Shown here one piece after another: positions 14,341 through 21,476 of a DNA stretch of 21,476 nucleotides (the stretch's first letter is position 1; each line of letters begins with the position of its first letter). The position numbers were made by a program, and so were the translations under genes. Under the pieces are notes generated by a model that worked only from the letters and a program-made list of their open reading frames with translations, was not told the DNA's origin and did not search any database. The stretch covers positions 1 to 21,476 of IMG/VR virus record IMGVR_UViG_3300032241_000984; one strand, written 5' to 3'. Source of the stretch: a virus.

Positions 14341-15964
14341 AGGTTATAATGGTAATGCTCTCCTTAAGAGAACAAGCCAAAATATAGAATGGACTGAGGA
14401 ACTTGTAGCCGAATATGTTAAATGTTCTCAGGATGTAGTTTACTTTACTGAAACCTACATGAAGATTATCAGTATTGATAAAGGTTTGATAAACTTTAAA
14501 CTATGGAAAGAACAAAAAGAAATGTTGAAGTCGATGGCGGACAATCGCTTCACCATCATTGCTACAGCTCGTCAGGTCGGTAAGTCAACCACAACTTGTG
14601 CTTTCATACTGTGGTACATTATCTTTCATGCTGATAAAACCGTTGCTCTTCTGGCCAATAAAGGTGATACGGCCCGTGAAATTATGGGTCGTATTCAACT
14701 AGGCTATCAGTATCTTCCAGCATGGTTACAACAAGGTGTGAAAGAATGGAATAAAGGATCTATGGTCCTTGAAAATAATTCCCGTGTTCTAGCAGCCGCT
14801 ACTTCATCTGATAACATTCGTGGTTATTCTATTAATCTATTGTTCATTGATGAGGCTGCATTTATTGAGAATTGGGACACATTCTTCACCTCAGTTTATC
14901 CTACCATTTCATCTGGTAAAGAATCCAAGATTATTCTAGTATCTACACCTAATGGACTTAATCACTTCTATGCTCTATGGACTAATGCTCTGGAAAAGAG
15001 GAATGGCTATAATGCTATTAAGATTCTATGGAATCAAGTTCCAGGCCGTGATGAGGATTGGAAACAACAAACACTAGCTTCTATGAACTTTGATCAAGAG
15101 AAGTTTGAGCAGGAGTATTGTGTTGAGTTTATGGGGTCATCCGGAACACTTATTTCCGGTTGGAAACTTAAAGAACTTATTCATCAGATTCCATTGCAAT
15201 CTAAGGATGGGTTAAACCAATATGTAGTACCAGAACCTAATCACATCTATACTCTGGTAGCTGACGTATCTCGTGGTAAGGGACTTGATTATTCTGCTTT
15301 CTCTGTGATCGATGTCACAACAATGCCCTATAAACAAGTGTGTGTTTATAGAAATAATATGATTACTCCTATTGACTATGCTGATGTTATCTTTAGAATA
15401 GCAAGAACATATAATAATGCTGCAGTATTAGTTGAGATTAACGACATTGGTGAGCAGGTAGGTCATGCACTACACTATGATTTTGAATACGACAGTGTTC
15501 TTATGACTGAAAATGCCGGTCGAGCAGGTAAAAGAATCAGTTCGGGTTTTAATTCGGGCAATATAGATAGAGGTATTCGTACAACCAAACCAGTAAAAGC
15601 AAGTGGTTGTTCTATCCTTAAACTGCTAATAGAACAGAATCAGCTTATCATAAATGACTTCCATACGATTGAAGAATTATCAACTTTCTCTCGTAAAAAA
15701 CAAAGCTATGAGGCGGAAGAAGGTAAACATGACGACCTAGTTATGCCGTTAGTTCTTTTTGCTTGGTTGTCAGATCAGCAATATTTTAAGGATTATACGA
15801 ACATAAATACTCTCATAAAACTCCGAGAAAAATCTGAAGAAGATATAATGAATGACCTGTTACCATTCGGATTCATTAATGATGGCAGAAATGACCTCGT
15901 AGAAGACCTAGATTTACCTTCTACTTGGAACTGGATGTATGGAGTAGAAAACGATAACTTATAA
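14321..15964 (+). CDS. gp17: Large terminase subunit gp17
   Basis: This is the packaging motor ATPase and nuclease, 547 residues (T4 610). It has Walker A TARQVGKST (82-90), Walker B LLFIDE (173-178) with the catalytic Glu178, and the coupling motif STPNG (208-212). The C-terminal RNase H-type nuclease is supported by acidic residues in place: Asp315 (LVADVSRG), Glu372 (LVEINDIG) and the Asp pair 471-472 (GKHDDLV). All key residues are intact, so it should be active. It uses ATP to move DNA through the gp20 portal and cuts headful lengths. The stop codon lies in a TATAAATA motif that precedes gene 18. Confidence 0.97.
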   Translation: MAQEILKGYNGNALLKRTSQNIEWTEELVAEYVKCSQDVVYFTETYMKIISIDKGLINFKLWKEQKEMLKSMADNRFTIIATARQVGKSTTTCAFILWYIIFHADKTVALLANKGDTAREIMGRIQLGYQYLPAWLQQGVKEWNKGSMVLENNSRVLAAATSSDNIRGYSINLLFIDEAAFIENWDTFFTSVYPTISSGKESKIILVSTPNGLNHFYALWTNALEKRNGYNAIKILWNQVPGRDEDWKQQTLASMNFDQEKFEQEYCVEFMGSSGTLISGWKLKELIHQIPLQSKDGLNQYVVPEPNHIYTLVADVSRGKGLDYSAFSVIDVTTMPYKQVCVYRNNMITPIDYADVIFRIARTYNNAAVLVEINDIGEQVGHALHYDFEYDSVLMTENAGRAGKRISSGFNSGNIDRGIRTTKPVKASGCSILKLLIEQNQLIINDFHTIEELSTFSRKKQSYEAEEGKHDDLVMPLVLFAWLSDQQYFKDYTNINTLIKLREKSEEDIMNDLLPFGFINDGRNDLVEDLDLPSTWNWMYGVENDNL

Positions 15965-15967
15965 ATA
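15960..15967 (+). promoter_or_regulatory. T4-type late promoter for gene 18 (TATAAATA)
   Basis: An exact octamer contains the TAA stop of gene 17. It is 51 nt upstream of the gene 18 ATG, in a 46-nt intergenic gap that also holds the ribosome binding site GGAGGAGA. High late expression fits the major sheath protein. Confidence 0.8.
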
Positions 15968-16010
15968 ATTACTACAAAATCAGAAGCCTTTCCATGGGAG
16001 GAGAATCCAA

Positions 16011-18098
16011 ATGCCAACTCAATTAAGTCCAGGCGTGAATGTTACAGAAATAGATCTAACAACTATTGTGCCTGCTGTTGCCACTTCTACTGGCGCTATT
16101 GCAGGTATCTTTAATTGGGGTCCACTTAATACACGTGTTCTTGTTGACTCAGAAACAACACTTGTTAATACATTCGGTAAGCCAAATTCAAATAATGCCG
16201 AAACATTTTTTACAGCTGCTAACTTTCTGGGCTATACAAATGCTCTATGGGTAGTTCGTGCGGCTAATACAACATCAGCAAATACGGCACAGGCTGCTAA
16301 GAATGCTTATGCAAACGTTGGCACAGTTTCAAATTCTGCTGTGGTTGCAAATACAGTGGATTTTCAATCAAAACAAGGTTTGTTTGATAACGACATTCTT
16401 TACATTGCTAAATACCCAGGTGGTACATACGGTAATTCACTCCGTATTTCCATTTGTGATAGCGTAAATGCATTCTCTTCAAACGTAAGTCTTGTTGCTA
16501 ATTCTGATACATCAGCAACTATTACAACAAATATTGGTTCAAATTCAGTTACAATTACAGTTACTTCTGTTGCTGCAAACGTACTTTCTACAAATGCTTT
16601 TGCTTTTGCACTTGCTAATAGTTTTGTTGTTGGTGATCAATTAGCTCTTGGTAATACATCAATTGGTTTTCAATATCCTTCTATCTCTGCTATTAGCGGA
16701 ATGTCAGTAGTTGGTACAAATACATCATTTACAATCTCAACATATGATCCATATCGTCTTGGGACTCAGTTCATTGCCAATAGCACTGTTAACCCATCGG
16801 TAACACGTCGTTGGGAATTCTTTAATGCTGTAGGTTCTGCACCTATTACATCTCAATATAATGCTCAGTTTGGTAATTCGGCTGCAGTTGATACAATGCA
16901 TATTGTTGTTCAAGACGAAAATGGCATCTTCTCAGGTCAGCCAGGAACAATTCTAGAAACATTCCTTAATGTTTCTCGTGCAACTGATGGTAAGAATACA
17001 GATGGTACTGTTAATTATTATCAAACAGTTATCAATAATGATTCAAACTATACTTGGGTTGCAAATGATCGCTCTGGTGCGGCATCTGCTCCTGCAGCTA
17101 CAATTGCTTCATCGACAAACCAATTACCACTTTCTATTTCATACGTAAATGGTCAAGATGGTTATTCAGAAGCAACTGTACCACTTTCAACAATTTCTTC
17201 TGGTTATAACTACTTTACATCCGCTGAGGATGTTGATATTTCATTGGTTCTTCAAGGTAAGCCAATTGCTGGTTCAACTGCTTCTCAAGGCTTTACTGTA
17301 GCAAACTTCCAACTTGCTAACTGGATAATTGATAATATCTGCGCAGTTCGTAAAGATTGCGTTGCCTTTATTACACCAGATGACGGCATTGTGACAGGCA
17401 ATCAAGGTAACCAAGCTGCAGCTGTTGTGGCATGGAGAGATATTCTTCATGATTCTTCATACACTGTTCTTGACTCTGGTTACAAATATCAATATGACCG
17501 CTATAATGACATCAATCGTTATCTGCCTACAAATGGCGATATCGCTGGTCTCTGCGCTCGTACTGACAATCAACGTGATCCATGGTGGTCACCAGCTGGT
17601 TTCAATCGTGGTCAAATCAATAACGTGATTCAGATGCGTTGGAATCCAAAACAAGCTTCTCGCGATCTGCTTTATAGCAACGGTATCAACCCTGTTATCT
17701 CAATCCCAGGTCAAGGTACAATTCTTTATGGTGATAAGACACTTCAGTCAAAACCATCAGCATTTGATCGTATCAATGTTCGTCGCTTGTTTATTGTTCT
17801 TGAAAAAGCTATTTCAAGAGCTGCTAAGTACTCATTGTTTGAATTCAATGATGCATTTACACAAGCTCAATTTAAGAACTTGGTAACACCTTATCTTCGT
17901 CAAATCCAAGGTCGTCGTGGTATTACAGACTTCTTGGTTGTATGTGATAGCACAAACAACACTCCACAGGTTATTGATTCTAACCAATTTGTTGGTGATA
18001 TCTACATTAAACCAGCTCGTTCAATTAACTTCATTCAGTTGAACTTTGTGGCTGTTGGAACTGGTGTTCAATTCTCTGAAATTGTTGGTAAGTTCTAA
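16011..18098 (+). CDS. gp18: Tail sheath protein gp18
   Basis: The protein has 695 residues (T4 659). The N-terminus PTQLSPGVNVTEIDLT and IAGIFNWGPLNTRVLV are strongly conserved in contractile sheath proteins. The C-terminal third (DPWWSPAGFNRGQI, then GTILYGDKTLQ, INVRRLFIVLEKAI, then FIQLNFVAVGTGVQFSEIVGKF) is the conserved sheath core. The middle (about residues 150-290) is Asn/Ser/Thr/Val-rich and probably the surface-exposed variable domain. The gene uses a strong GGAGGAGA ribosome binding site. Confidence 0.96.
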   Translation: MPTQLSPGVNVTEIDLTTIVPAVATSTGAIAGIFNWGPLNTRVLVDSETTLVNTFGKPNSNNAETFFTAANFLGYTNALWVVRAANTTSANTAQAAKNAYANVGTVSNSAVVANTVDFQSKQGLFDNDILYIAKYPGGTYGNSLRISICDSVNAFSSNVSLVANSDTSATITTNIGSNSVTITVTSVAANVLSTNAFAFALANSFVVGDQLALGNTSIGFQYPSISAISGMSVVGTNTSFTISTYDPYRLGTQFIANSTVNPSVTRRWEFFNAVGSAPITSQYNAQFGNSAAVDTMHIVVQDENGIFSGQPGTILETFLNVSRATDGKNTDGTVNYYQTVINNDSNYTWVANDRSGAASAPAATIASSTNQLPLSISYVNGQDGYSEATVPLSTISSGYNYFTSAEDVDISLVLQGKPIAGSTASQGFTVANFQLANWIIDNICAVRKDCVAFITPDDGIVTGNQGNQAAAVVAWRDILHDSSYTVLDSGYKYQYDRYNDINRYLPTNGDIAGLCARTDNQRDPWWSPAGFNRGQINNVIQMRWNPKQASRDLLYSNGINPVISIPGQGTILYGDKTLQSKPSAFDRINVRRLFIVLEKAISRAAKYSLFEFNDAFTQAQFKNLVTPYLRQIQGRRGITDFLVVCDSTNNTPQVIDSNQFVGDIYIKPARSINFIQLNFVAVGTGVQFSEIVGKF

Positions 18099-18104
18099 TA
18101 AATA
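18097..18104 (+). promoter_or_regulatory. Late promoter variant before gene 19 (AATAAATA)
   Basis: AATAAATA, one base off the T4 consensus, overlaps the gene 18 stop and lies 34 nt before the gene 19 ATG. AAGGAGA at 18117-18123 follows. The ATAAATA core matches the other late motifs here. Confidence 0.55.
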
Positions 18105-18130
18105 GATCAGGATTACAAGGAGAATAATAA

Positions 18131-18724
18131 ATGTCAGGTTTCAATATTAGTAGCTTCAAACAACAGGGCCTTATCTATGGTGGGGCCCGTCCTTCCCAGT
18201 TTGAAGTTTATCTTTCAATCCCAACATTTGTTGCAGCGGATACTGGTTCAGATACTAAATTTCGCTTTACATGTCAGGCAGCTCAACTACCTGCAGCAAC
18301 ACTTGGAACAATTGAAGTAGGTTACTTTGGTCGTAGAATTAAATTAGCAGGTGATCGTACATTTGCTGATTGGACTGTAACAGTTCTCAACGACGAGGAT
18401 TTCCTAGTTCGTGCTATGTTCGAAAAGTGGTCAAATGCATTGAATAAGTTGGAAGCTAACCAACGTCAATCATATGCAACAGAAAATGATTACAAAGCCA
18501 CATTGAATGTTATTCAATATTCAAAGGATGGTAATGTCATTCGTTCATATGATATGATTGGTGCTTATCCATCAGTTGTTGATGCAATTAACTTAAATTG
18601 GGATCAACAAAGCCAAATTGAAACATTTGGTGTAACATTTGCTTACGATTACTGGTTACCAACACCAGGCACAGAGCTTAATAACTCGTATGTAGCTGAT
18701 GCAACAACACCAATTGGTCTATAA
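18131..18724 (+). CDS. gp19: Tail tube protein gp19
   Basis: The protein has 197 residues (T4 163). The opening MSGFNISSFKQQGLIYGGARPSQFEV and the strands FRFTCQAAQLPAATLGTIEV, YFGRRIKLAGDRTFADWTVTVLNDEDF are the tube-protein signature. Subunits stack as hexameric rings to form the inner tube through which DNA leaves. It is followed by a strong intrinsic terminator, consistent with a separate abundant transcript. Confidence 0.95.
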   Translation: MSGFNISSFKQQGLIYGGARPSQFEVYLSIPTFVAADTGSDTKFRFTCQAAQLPAATLGTIEVGYFGRRIKLAGDRTFADWTVTVLNDEDFLVRAMFEKWSNALNKLEANQRQSYATENDYKATLNVIQYSKDGNVIRSYDMIGAYPSVVDAINLNWDQQSQIETFGVTFAYDYWLPTPGTELNNSYVADATTPIGL

Positions 18725-18763
18725 TATATAATGATGGCCTCTTAAAATAGATTATTATACTAG

Positions 18764-18798
18764 AGAGGGGCTGAGTAGTCTTAGCTCCTCTTTTATTT
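18764..18798 (+). terminator. Rho-independent terminator between genes 19 and 20
   Basis: AGAGGGGCTGAG (18764-18775) and CTTAGCTCCTCT (18780-18791) pair over a TAGT loop as a 12-bp stem with two G-T pairs, followed by TTTATTT. It lies in the 86-nt gap downstream of gene 19, which also carries the AAAGGAAA ribosome binding site of gene 20. It should limit read-through from the highly expressed 18-19 unit. Confidence 0.88.
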
Positions 18799-18810
18799 GA
18801 AAGGAAAAAA

Positions 18811-20559
18811 ATGGCTGAGTTGTTTGGATGGGAATTTAAGCGCAAGGCGCAGCAAGATCCGGTTGTTTCATTTGCTCCCAAGGAAACAGATGACGGCGCT
18901 CTAGTTATTGCTGCCGGCGGATCATTTGGCACGTACGTTGATCTTGATGGCACAGTTAGAACAGAAGCGGAACTTGTTACAAAATACCGCGAAATGGCTT
19001 TACAACCAGAATGCGATGCTGCAGTTGATGAAATTGTCAACGAAACAATGGCTATTGATGAGAAAGATATTGTTAAAATTGACCTAGATCAATTAGAAAT
19101 TCCAACTAATATCAAAAAAGTCATTTATGAAGAATTCAAAAACGTCCTTAACATCTTAGATTTTAATCGTCATGCCTACGAAATCTATCGTCGTTGGTAT
19201 ATTGATGGCCGTTTATATTATCACGTTATCATTGATGATAAAGATCCTAAAGCCGGTATCAAAGAAGTTCGTTATATTGATCCACGCAAAATTCGTAAAG
19301 TACGTGAAATTGCAAAGAAACGTACACGTGGTGGTGAGAGTGGTGAAGCAGTTATTCAAAAAGTTCAAAATGAATATTATATCTTTAATGATAAAGGTTT
19401 TAACTACGGAAATAAAACTGTTGGGCCTACAACAACAGGTCTAAGAATTGCCAAGGATGCTATTGTGAATATTACATCTGGTCTTACAGATACAAACGGA
19501 ACAATGGTTCTTTCATATCTTCACAAAGCAATTAAAGCACTTAATCAATTAAGAACACTTGAAGATGCTCTAGTCATTTATCGTTTAGCTCGTGCTCCTG
19601 AACGTCGTATTTGGTATATTGACACAGGTAACTTGCCTAAGATGAAAGCCGAACAATACGTTCGTGATATAATGGTCAAACATAAGAATCGTTTGATTTA
19701 CGATGCTGAAACCGGTAACGTAAGAGATGATCGTAAGTTTATGACTATGTTGGAAGACTATTGGTTACCACGCCGTGATGGCGGTAAAGGTACTGAAGTT
19801 ACAACATTGCCAGGCGGTCAGACTCTCGGTCAGATGGATGACGTATTATATTTTCAAAAGAAATTCTATGGAACATTAAATGTTCCTATTAATCGTCTTA
19901 ATTCAGATGCATTATTCTCACTTGGTCGTGCAACAGAAGTAACACGTGATGAACTTAAGTTTGCTCGTTTTATTGCTCGTCTTCGTGCAAAGTTTGCTAT
20001 ATTGTTTACTAAGATGCTTGAGAGACAATTAGTTCTCAAAGGTGTTATGACAATTGAAGACTTTAATAATATTGCAGCTGACTTTAAATACAACTTCTCT
20101 AAGGATAACTACTTTACAGAACTTAAAGATGGTGAAATTCTTGATAACCGTATTAATCTTGCTCGTAACTTACAGGATATGGTTGGCAAATACTATTCAC
20201 AAGAATGGCTCCGTAAGAATATCCTTCAGCAAACTGATGAGGATATTGAGGAACAAGATGATCAGATTATTGCTGAAAATGATTCAGGTGACCCACGTTG
20301 GGTTAATCAGGCAATCCTTCAGAATGAAATGATGGAACAACAGGCTGGTGCTCCACCCGAAGGACCAGAAGGTGATACAGAACAACAGCCTTTAGCATCG
20401 GATGAAGATACTGATGCAACTCCTGAAACGGATGAGAAGAATTCAAAGATCCGTAATGCACAGGCAGATTATGATCGTCTTTCACAGAAGAAGAATCGTT
20501 CACTATCGGATGAGGCTAAGTTAAAATCAGCTTCCTTAATAATTTCTAAGAATAAATAA
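18811..20559 (+). CDS. gp20: Portal vertex protein gp20
   Basis: The protein has 582 residues (T4 524). Conserved portal segments include PECDAAVDEIVNETM (about 67-81), DGRLYYHVIIDD, RYIDPRKIRKVREI, APERRIWYIDTGNLPK and a TLPGGQTLGQMDDVLYFQKKF region. The dodecamer is the DNA entry channel and the starting point of head assembly, and it binds gp17 and the neck. The extra length is mostly a C-terminal acidic, Gln/Pro-rich extension (about 495-582) ending in a Lys/Ser-rich tail. AAAGGAAA precedes the ATG. Confidence 0.96.
   Translation: MAELFGWEFKRKAQQDPVVSFAPKETDDGALVIAAGGSFGTYVDLDGTVRTEAELVTKYREMALQPECDAAVDEIVNETMAIDEKDIVKIDLDQLEIPTNIKKVIYEEFKNVLNILDFNRHAYEIYRRWYIDGRLYYHVIIDDKDPKAGIKEVRYIDPRKIRKVREIAKKRTRGGESGEAVIQKVQNEYYIFNDKGFNYGNKTVGPTTTGLRIAKDAIVNITSGLTDTNGTMVLSYLHKAIKALNQLRTLEDALVIYRLARAPERRIWYIDTGNLPKMKAEQYVRDIMVKHKNRLIYDAETGNVRDDRKFMTMLEDYWLPRRDGGKGTEVTTLPGGQTLGQMDDVLYFQKKFYGTLNVPINRLNSDALFSLGRATEVTRDELKFARFIARLRAKFAILFTKMLERQLVLKGVMTIEDFNNIAADFKYNFSKDNYFTELKDGEILDNRINLARNLQDMVGKYYSQEWLRKNILQQTDEDIEEQDDQIIAENDSGDPRWVNQAILQNEMMEQQAGAPPEGPEGDTEQQPLASDEDTDATPETDEKNSKIRNAQADYDRLSQKKNRSLSDEAKLKSASLIISKNK
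20551..20558 (+). promoter_or_regulatory. Possible late promoter variant before the gp67-like gene
   Basis: AATAAATA overlaps the last codons of gene 20 and is 28 nt upstream of the next ATG. The position fits, but the motif is one base off consensus and lies in AT-rich coding sequence. Confidence 0.4.
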
Positions 20560-20578
20560 TTGATAATTGGAGACAAAT

Positions 20579-20803
20579 ATGGATAATGTATCAGATTTAA
20601 TTGCTCATGCTTACGATCGGAAACCTTTAGAGTTTCAAACAGCATTTAACAATGCTATTGCCGACCGTCTTGTACAAGCTATTGACGATAAGAAAATTGA
20701 AGTAGCGCAGATTATGTTTAGTCAACCTGATTCAGATACAGAATTAGAATCGGATACAGATTACCAAGATCAAGAGGAAACAGAAGATGTCACAACAGCT
20801 TAA
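20579..20803 (+). CDS. gp67: gp67-like prohead core protein (74 aa)
   Basis: The ATG at 20579 is chosen; a TTG four codons upstream falls inside the GGAGA ribosome binding site (20569-20573). The product begins MDNVSDLIAHAYDRKPLEF, followed by AIADRLVQAIDDKKIEVAQIMF and a very acidic tail. This matches T4 gp67 in size (80 aa), helix pattern, acidic end and location just after gene 20. Gp67 is a scaffold component degraded by the gp21 protease during head maturation. It overlaps the next gene by 17 nt. Confidence 0.8.
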   Translation: MDNVSDLIAHAYDRKPLEFQTAFNNAIADRLVQAIDDKKIEVAQIMFSQPDSDTELESDTDYQDQEETEDVTTA

Positions 20804-21476
20804 GGATATTCTTAAACAAGCACATGAACGCATCAAAGGCGTGCATGCTGCTAAGACTGAAGCAGGTTCAACAGGTAAAGATCCTGGCGTTGATTATGAT
20901 CCTAAGGCTGGTGATGAGCAAGAATTCATTGCTAAGCACTCTGTAGAAAAGTGGGATGAACCAAACGGTAATCCAGATTATGCTGATAAGGTAAAATACT
21001 CACTAGATACACCTCAAAATTCACGTATGGGTCATAAGCAAAGTGAAGCTAAAAAAGCTGAATTTAAGCCTGTAAAAGAAGCAAAAGAATCCGAAGATGT
21101 ACAGTGCAATCACACACCTAAGGGTAAAATGTGCCCTGTTCATGGTATGACAGAATGCTGGTCAGCAAAGACAATTAAAGAAGTATCAAAAGTAAATGAA
21201 GTACTAACAAAGTCAACAACAGCTGGCGAAACAATCCACGATTTCGTTCACTCTAAAAATCCTAAGTTTGCTGGTAAGTCAAAAAAGAAGCGTAAGCAAA
21301 TGGCTCTCGCTGCTTATTATGCAAAACAGAACGAAGAAACAATCAATGAGTGGGAAGCTGTTGAGCCATTGTTAGGTTCAGCTGATATTGCTAAAAACAA
21401 AACAGATGATACTCAGGACGAAATCGATATGGTCCGCACAGAGTTGAAAGCAATTGCTAATAAAGTTATGCATTTG
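20787..21476 (+). CDS. Putative prohead core protein in the gp68 position (partial)
   Basis: ATG at 20787 follows GAGGAAA, and the frame stays open for 230 codons to the window edge. It begins MSQQLKDILKQAHERIKG, is highly charged, and has a Cys/His cluster (CNHTPKGKMCPVHGMTEC: Cys107, Cys116, His119, Cys124) that could bind zinc. Residues 137-180 (VNEVLTKSTTAGETIHDFV, FAGKSKKKRKQMALAAYYAK) match a Lys-rich module I recall from several T4-like phage head-region proteins. The gp68/core role is inferred from position between gp67 and the expected gp21. Similarity to T4 gp68 is not evident. Confidence 0.7.
   Translation, partial: MSQQLKDILKQAHERIKGVHAAKTEAGSTGKDPGVDYDPKAGDEQEFIAKHSVEKWDEPNGNPDYADKVKYSLDTPQNSRMGHKQSEAKKAEFKPVKEAKESEDVQCNHTPKGKMCPVHGMTECWSAKTIKEVSKVNEVLTKSTTAGETIHDFVHSKNPKFAGKSKKKRKQMALAAYYAKQNEETINEWEAVEPLLGSADIAKNKTDDTQDEIDMVRTELKAIANKVMHL

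Noticed and set aside
18678-19040. 120-aa minus-strand open frame across the 19/20 junction
   Set aside because: It covers the ends of two well-identified genes and the terminator; the translation is low-complexity Ser/Thr/Pro and shows no family features.
20567-20578. TTG start for the gp67-like gene
   Set aside because: The TTG is part of the ribosome binding site for the ATG at 20579, whose translation begins like gp67.
1-21476. tRNA genes, integrase, attachment sites or insertion sequences
   Set aside because: Almost all DNA is coding, the largest gap is 86 nt, and I saw no cloverleaf, transposase or inverted terminal repeat by eye.

Overview
The window is about 21.5 kb of an AT-rich, tightly packed genome with every gene on the + strand. 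It is part of a T4-like tailed bacteriophage (myovirus). The right half carries the T4 structural block in its standard order: neck gp13 and gp14, sheath-completion gp15, terminases gp16 and gp17, tail sheath gp18, tail tube gp19, portal gp20, a gp67-like core protein, and a partial gene in the place of gp68. Fibre architecture and small-gene content resemble T4-like phages of aquatic bacteria (cyanophage or pelagiphage type). The host cannot be read from this window.

Layout. (1) 1-3934 is tail-fibre territory: the end of one fibre gene, a small fibre-associated protein, a compact fibre-tip-like domain, an 847-aa fibre ending in a self-cleaving S74 chaperone, and a 98-aa accessory protein. 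(2) 3998-10686 is an accessory cassette in the place T4 uses for fibre and whisker genes, just upstream of gene 13. It holds two proteins whose C-termini are runs of Xaa-Cys dipeptides (Asn/Ala/Asp-Cys), two paralogous radical SAM/SPASM enzymes, one 2OG-Fe(II)-oxygenase-like protein, several unrecognised small virion-like proteins, and a pair of paralogous 51/64-aa proteins at the two outer edges. (3) 10722-11615 is a second, shorter S74 fibre in the place of T4 wac. (4) 11618-21476 is the neck, packaging, tail and portal block.

How the genes may work together. Each Cys-tailed protein sits with a radical SAM/SPASM enzyme of the type that matures ribosomally made, post-translationally modified peptides (RiPPs). 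No export gene or leader peptidase is visible. The Cys-tailed proteins look like small fibre or adhesin proteins. My leading inference is that the phage modifies cysteine-rich tips of its own virion proteins, possibly with extra oxidation by the 2OG-type protein in the second module. That would be a RiPP-like maturation system used for phage structure rather than for a secreted product. The chemistry and the virion location are inferred.

Regulation. T4-type late promoter octamers (TATAAATA or close variants) lie upstream of several gene groups, often with the preceding gene's stop codon inside the motif. A strong intrinsic terminator lies between gp19 and gp20. Many genes overlap by 1-4 nt (ATGA or TAATG), which suggests translational coupling.
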